Shown: positions 60,347 to 64,000 of the stretch, piece by piece
How positions within the stretch are numbered: the first letter of the stretch is position 1
How the letters are laid out: each line of letters starts with the position of its first letter
Source: CAWINY01 sp963837635
GTDB lineage: Bacteria > Acidobacteriota > Terriglobia > Terriglobales > Acidobacteriaceae
Assembly: GCA_963837635.1 (NCBI GenBank)
Contig: CAWINY010000006.1
Location: forward strand, 930,001 to 994,000
Length of the DNA: 64,000 nt
Reading direction: 5' to 3'
Notes under the pieces: model-generated
Told to the model about the DNA's origin: nothing
The model's input: only the letters and a program-made list of their open reading frames with translations
Databases searched by the model: none
Made by a program: the position numbers and the translations under genes

Positions 60347-60933
60347 ACTGGTGTAATGTTGCCGTCGGCGCTAAACGTGGCGCCGTCGCTACCCGCAGTA
60401 AATATGTCTAATATCCCGAGTGCACTCGGAGTCGCACCTGCATAAGCGACGGTGAGTGTGCCCTTATCAGTACTTGTAAAGGGTCCGATTTGCCCGAGCG
60501 TCGTAAACGAATTGTTGACGCCGCCGCCTGGGACGTCTACAAACGCTTGGTTTGTGTTGTCTATACCAAAAAGTTGAGTGGCTGTGCCTGAGCCCGTCAT
60601 GAGCACGTGGAAGTCACTCGTATAGCCGGTTGCCCCATTGAAGTTTGTGTCCACAAGTGCAATGAACAGCGAATCACTTGTGCACCCGGTCCCACTCACA
60701 CAAGTAGCAGAGAACGATCCTACGTCCATGGGAAGACCCGGCGAGAAGCTGTGGCCGGTGGCATTGACTGTCCAGCCATTAATGGTAATGTCGGTGGCGC
60801 CTGTGCTTACCGAAATACCCGATCCATTAAAGGTATTGAGAAAGCCTCCACTCTCGATGTAAAGAACTGGAGTGGCAAACGCCGCCGGCACCAGCAGTCC
60901 CAGCGCAAGAATTAGCAGTAGAAACTTCTTCAT
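60265..60933 (-). CDS. PEP-CTERM sorting-domain protein
   Basis: 222 residues. Signal peptide MKKFLLLILALGLLVPAAFA, then a beta-rich mature part with GFLNTFNGSGISVSTGATDI, a Cys pair (SATCVSGTGCTSD) and the C-terminal VPEPASLALFGSGLLGLAGF then ARRRFLK. AGGAGG stands 6 bases before the ATG at 60933. It shares its C-terminal and 3' module with the protein at 59388-60026, though their mature domains differ. Confidence 0.9.
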   Translation of the reverse strand: MKKFLLLILALGLLVPAAFATPVLYIESGGFLNTFNGSGISVSTGATDITINGWTVNATGHSFSPGLPMDVGSFSATCVSGTGCTSDSLFIALVDTNFNGATGYTSDFHVLMTGSGTATQLFGIDNTNQAFVDVPGGGVNNSFTTLGQIGPFTSTDKGTLTVAYAGATPSALGILDIFTAGSDGATFSADGNITPVPEPASLALFGSGLLGLAGFARRRFLK

Positions 60934-61300
60934 TCGTTCCTCCTGGCAGTTGGCAGTGAGCCGTCCTGCAGAATTGAAAAGTGTGGTAAATCTAAAAGCG
61001 CAAAGCGCAGTCCGCGCACTGCACAATTTCGGCGCAAAACTTTTGGTCCCCAAATCCGGCTCAGAACGGCAAAAACATTTTGCCGAAAGACTGCTGCTTC
61101 TGGGCATCAACGAATTCGACTTCCATATATGCAACTCTGGTGCCATACCGTATCGGGATGTAAACTGCTGATTGTGTTAGCCTTCCAGAAGTGAGAACGT
61201 ACCAAAACCGCAAAACTCTGCACTCGAAAACGGACTAAAATTAGCCCGGCAGCCTAGTCCAAAGCTTGGGTGTGACTGAAACGTCGCGATTCGCCGGCGC

Positions 61301-61412
61301 CGGGTGCCCCACGTTCGCCTTCTTTTGGCCAACGTGGGGACGCCACTCAAGCACCGGGGTGCATGGTTCGCCCAGGTTAGCGCCGAACGACACGGCGCGA
61401 ACCTGGGGCACC
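61301..61412. repeat. Dispersed two-hairpin repeat, copy 2
   Basis: Same plan as 59043-59162: GGGTGCCCCACGTTCGCC with GGCCAACGTGGGG, and GTTCGCCCAGGTTAGCGCC with GGCGCGAACCTGGGGCACC. Lies between a PEP-CTERM gene and the exosortase gene. Confidence 0.8.
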
Positions 61413-61444
61413 CGGCACCCGGCACGCGCAGGGAACGGGAATGA

Positions 61445-63052
61445 TCAGTCCGGGATGTAGTCCCTGAGGCGGGGCTCCAGATGCGCGGCGAATTCAATCG
61501 TGCGGCTACGAGCGTTTTCCAAGGTCTCTCCCGGCAAGATGGGAGTAACCAACCGTACCAGGGCGCCGTCGGTGCGGTTTAGCCGCATGGCGTCGGCCAC
61601 CAAATAGAATTTAGCCCAATATTCACTGGCTACGGCGCGTCCATGGGCCTGGTACCAATAGATCGCCAGCATCCGGTCCGAGCCCTTGGCCAGCACACTC
61701 TCATTCACTTGTAACGGCTTCATTCCGGGCAGGTTGAGGGGAACGTGGCGACTGCTTTCGAAAACCCAACCCGCGCCGGGAAGGCAGTTTTTGGGGGAGT
61801 GAATCGTGTCTCCGGCGCGTTGCGAGGGAAAGTACGCGATGAACAGATCCACCCCAGCCCGGTCGCCGTCTCGCAGGTAGAGGCGATTGAGGAAATCGCC
61901 TGGGCCAAGGACCTGCCGCACCTCCGGGCTGACGGGACGATCCACCGATTGCCACCCATCAGCCGTCGTCGGAAGGGCGGCCAAAGGTTGCGCCTTTGGT
62001 TGTATCTCCAGCACACTCCGAGTTTGCAGAAATGCCGCCGTGGCCATCAGCAGGACGACGGTCACCGCGAATCGGATCCCGTTACCAAGCTGGCATCCCT
62101 CTGCAGCGCGAGCCGTCGCGGGCAATTCGAATCCCATGCCTTGTGGGATTGGTTGAGCCGGCTGGACCGGCAGCTTCTCTTGCCGATCGAAGAGCGACAA
62201 CCCTTTTTGGACGGCAATCAGCATGGCTAACGAAAAAAGAAAAATCACCCAACCCGAGAATTCGTGGAAAAAGCCCAAAGCCTTGTCAGGATCCCAGTAT
62301 TGGACACAGAGTCCGGTTCCGACGATCCGTAGCGCATTGGCAGCCACCGCAATCGGCACACTAGCGAGCGCCAGGACTACCCGCTTCACCATGGATCGTT
62401 CCAGCAGGGCTCCGTAGATCACCGCAAGAGTTCCGAGACTCAGCAAAGAACGAATCCCACTACAGGCCTCCGCTACCTCCAAGGGCATGGCGGGCAGGCG
62501 GATGACATTTCCTTCGCGAAGCACGGGCACTTGCAGCAAGGGAAGCACATCAGCCGCCAGGCGCGAGGTTAACAGTTGCAGGGGAAACGTGATCTGATTG
62601 AAAACAATGCTCGGAATCGGAATGGCAAGGAGAAGGAATGCGATGGGAAACGCCAAAGCGCGCAAGCGCTGCCATCCCCAAAATGTTAGTACGAGCCCGG
62701 CGAGGAGAGCGATGCCCGAAGTACGCGACAGGAACAACTCGGCCCCGATTACGCCAACCACCAGCCAAGCTAAGGCCGCGGCCACGACCGCAAGTCCCCA
62801 CCCAGTGGCTTTCTTGGGAATGGCGGCCAGCCGGGCGCGGTCCCGGTAAACCCAAAACGCAGAGAAAAGGGGCACGATAAAGCCGTGCGAGAAATTCGGA
62901 TCCGTCCACCAGTCCCCGAGCAACTTAATCAGCACCACCCGGTAGAGCAGTAGTGATACTACGGTTATGGATAGGATGGGCCAGGACTCTACGACAGTCC
63001 GCATGGCTCCGTTTGCAGGCCTTCCGGCAACCGCCTCTTGGGTTTCGATCAT
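61445..63052 (-). CDS. Exosortase fused to EpsI domain
   Basis: 535 residues. The N-terminal half is a membrane exosortase (about eight helices): catalytic Cys in EVAEACSGIRSLLSLG, Arg in ANALRIVGTGL and His in FFHEFSGWVIFLFS. The C-terminal half is an EpsI-type periplasmic domain (SPKNCLPGAGWVFESSRHVP, IYWYQAHGRAVASEYWAKFY). Separate XrtA/EpsI proteins in other bacteria process PEP-CTERM substrates and support exopolysaccharide export. Here they are one polypeptide. The ATG at 63052 (MIETQEAVAGRP) is preferred to the frame start at 63094. The neighbouring PEP-CTERM proteins are the likely substrates. Confidence 0.92.
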   Translation of the reverse strand: MIETQEAVAGRPANGAMRTVVESWPILSITVVSLLLYRVVLIKLLGDWWTDPNFSHGFIVPLFSAFWVYRDRARLAAIPKKATGWGLAVVAAALAWLVVGVIGAELFLSRTSGIALLAGLVLTFWGWQRLRALAFPIAFLLLAIPIPSIVFNQITFPLQLLTSRLAADVLPLLQVPVLREGNVIRLPAMPLEVAEACSGIRSLLSLGTLAVIYGALLERSMVKRVVLALASVPIAVAANALRIVGTGLCVQYWDPDKALGFFHEFSGWVIFLFSLAMLIAVQKGLSLFDRQEKLPVQPAQPIPQGMGFELPATARAAEGCQLGNGIRFAVTVVLLMATAAFLQTRSVLEIQPKAQPLAALPTTADGWQSVDRPVSPEVRQVLGPGDFLNRLYLRDGDRAGVDLFIAYFPSQRAGDTIHSPKNCLPGAGWVFESSRHVPLNLPGMKPLQVNESVLAKGSDRMLAIYWYQAHGRAVASEYWAKFYLVADAMRLNRTDGALVRLVTPILPGETLENARSRTIEFAAHLEPRLRDYIPD

Positions 63053-63556
63053 TGTGCTAATCCGATGTGTGAGAGCGAGCAATTGTAAGGCCAAATTCCT
63101 TGCCTGTCGCTAGCGTTTTTCCACTAGCTGGCGACTTGCGCCGAGGAAAACCTTTTCCCATTCCAAGTCCACTTTGCTTCCATTACGGGAGATTAGCGCA
63201 GGCACGATGGCAGGCAAAGCAGGAATCGCTCTTTTCTCACGAGTCCTGAAACACACATGCTCCAACCACTCCCCAACCACCCAGTGCTTGAGTTTGGCAA
63301 TTGCTTTGCACTTCAGCGCTACCCAGACACCATATTCGAAGAGTATTGGGGCCGCTCGCGAGGGCGCTCTCAGGTCATGCAATGCGAGCGAACTGAAAAC
63401 ACCATGGAATCGCAGGTGGCGTTAAGGTAACATCAATTCCCAAGACGTTACATTTTCGCTGACAAACCGCTATTTGGAAGCTGACCATTGGAGCGGATCT
63501 AAGTCCGGGCGAGATTTAGGGTATCCCGGCCATAAATCGTCCTGTTGGAGGTCGTG
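63053..63556. other. Gene-free stretch between divergent exosortase and outer-membrane genes
   Basis: Both strands have short frames, but none has a ribosome-binding site and a convincing product. It must contain the promoters for the two divergent genes. The sequence is lower in repeats than other gaps. Confidence 0.6.
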
Positions 63557-64000
63557 ATGACGGCAAGAAGACTATCGGTGGCGCTGATGCTCTTATTCCC
63601 TTGGGCTCTGTCGGCCATGGCACAGGATTCAGCACCGGCTGTTTCCTCTGCACCCGGTGAACCGGCACCCGCAGCAGCGGCGGCGCCAGCGCCTCCGCTT
63701 TCTGGCGCGCTATCTCAAGGCAGCGGAAACCAGATGCTGCCCGAAGGAGTCATTCTCCCATCCTTCACGCTGTCGGAAACGGTGAATACCGATGGCCGGA
63801 ATAGCAATTCTCAGACTGCCGTCTCCGGGAACGTCTCCTACGACCAGATTTCGGCCCGCCGCTCGTTCAGCTTGCGATACGGCGGTGGCGGCCTTTTCAG
63901 TACCAACAATTCCCAGTCGAACAACAGTTACCACAACCTTTCGGTGACGCAGTCTTTCGCGATGCGGCGCTGGACCTTCACTTTGGGGGACACGCTGTCC
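63557..64000 (+). CDS. Start of a probable outer-membrane beta-barrel protein (cut by window end)
   Basis: The first 148 codons run to the last base of the window. Signal peptide MTARRLSVALMLLFPWALSA then MAQ, followed by a Pro/Ala/Ser-rich segment and then alternating beta-strand pattern (SQTAVSGNVSYDQI, RRSFSLRYGGGGLF, SNNSYHNLSVTQSFAMRRWT). This resembles outer-membrane proteins near exosortase loci. GGAGGT lies 4 bases before the ATG at 63557. The remainder is outside the window. Confidence 0.8.
   Translation, partial: MTARRLSVALMLLFPWALSAMAQDSAPAVSSAPGEPAPAAAAAPAPPLSGALSQGSGNQMLPEGVILPSFTLSETVNTDGRNSNSQTAVSGNVSYDQISARRSFSLRYGGGGLFSTNNSQSNNSYHNLSVTQSFAMRRWTFTLGDTLS

Noticed and set aside
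63259..63435. Short plus-strand frame of 58 codons in the exosortase-OMP gap
   Set aside because: No ribosome-binding site or similarity; probably chance.

Overview
The window is about 60 percent GC, densely coded, bacterial and chromosomal. It most resembles an acidobacterium of the Terriglobia (Koribacter-like). Support for this: a TonB-dependent receptor with an N-terminal carboxypeptidase-regulatory-like domain, PEP-CTERM proteins beside an exosortase, a DapF with serine in place of both catalytic cysteines, many TTG/GTG starts, and a very high load of dispersed palindromic repeats. The taxonomic call is inference; there is no rRNA in the window.

Layout. 1-8.6 kb: an OprC-like copper receptor, a secreted metalloprotease-fold protein whose HExxH motif reads HQLTH, rlmB, a LytTR response regulator, an Amt ammonium transporter with a small membrane partner, and a small secreted protein. 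8.7-16.4 kb: a pabB-pabC fusion, a TlpA-like thioredoxin followed by a very small membrane protein (possible UGA recoding), tRNA-Ser(GCU), an alpha-amino-acid ester hydrolase, an RluA-type pseudouridine synthase, a BaiN-like flavoprotein and a small zinc-ribbon protein. 16.4-21 kb (minus): a haem A/cytochrome oxidase assembly group (ctaA, ctaB, ABC ATPase and permease, DUF420). 21-26.6 kb: isocitrate dehydrogenase, a hemC/hemD chimeric remnant, a PEP-CTERM protein, an IS200-like element interrupted by an IS256-family element, and nrdR.

27-34.2 kb (minus): a flippase-like membrane protein, a lytic transglycosylase, a HAD phosphatase and a Tat-exported Ntn-hydrolase. Then comes a two-gene operon of an HPF-sigma-like fusion and a bacterial eRF1-like (baeRF) protein, the most unusual system here. 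34.6-42.8 kb (plus): lipoyl and 2-oxoacid dehydrogenase metabolism (lpdA, hicBA, lipB, E1 alpha, E1 beta, E2) and gdhA. 42.9-48.7 kb (minus): an M20 peptidase, a LeuA-like DRE-TIM enzyme, a zinc-ribbon protein, a REC-histidine kinase and a phosphoribosyltransferase.

48.8-58 kb (plus): ugd and a UDP-glucuronate decarboxylase (route to UDP-xylose), a duplicated PilZ/HDOD/EAL signalling set, and a peptidoglycan recycling group (dapF, ldcA, mpl). 58-64 kb: an acyltransferase, two PEP-CTERM proteins sharing a duplicated 3' module, an exosortase-EpsI fusion, and the start of an outer-membrane protein that runs off the window.

Across the window, several families of palindromic repeats sit between genes. 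Some lie in frame inside housekeeping genes (pabBC, ctaA, mpl, E1 alpha, rlmB tail), where they add short peptide insertions.
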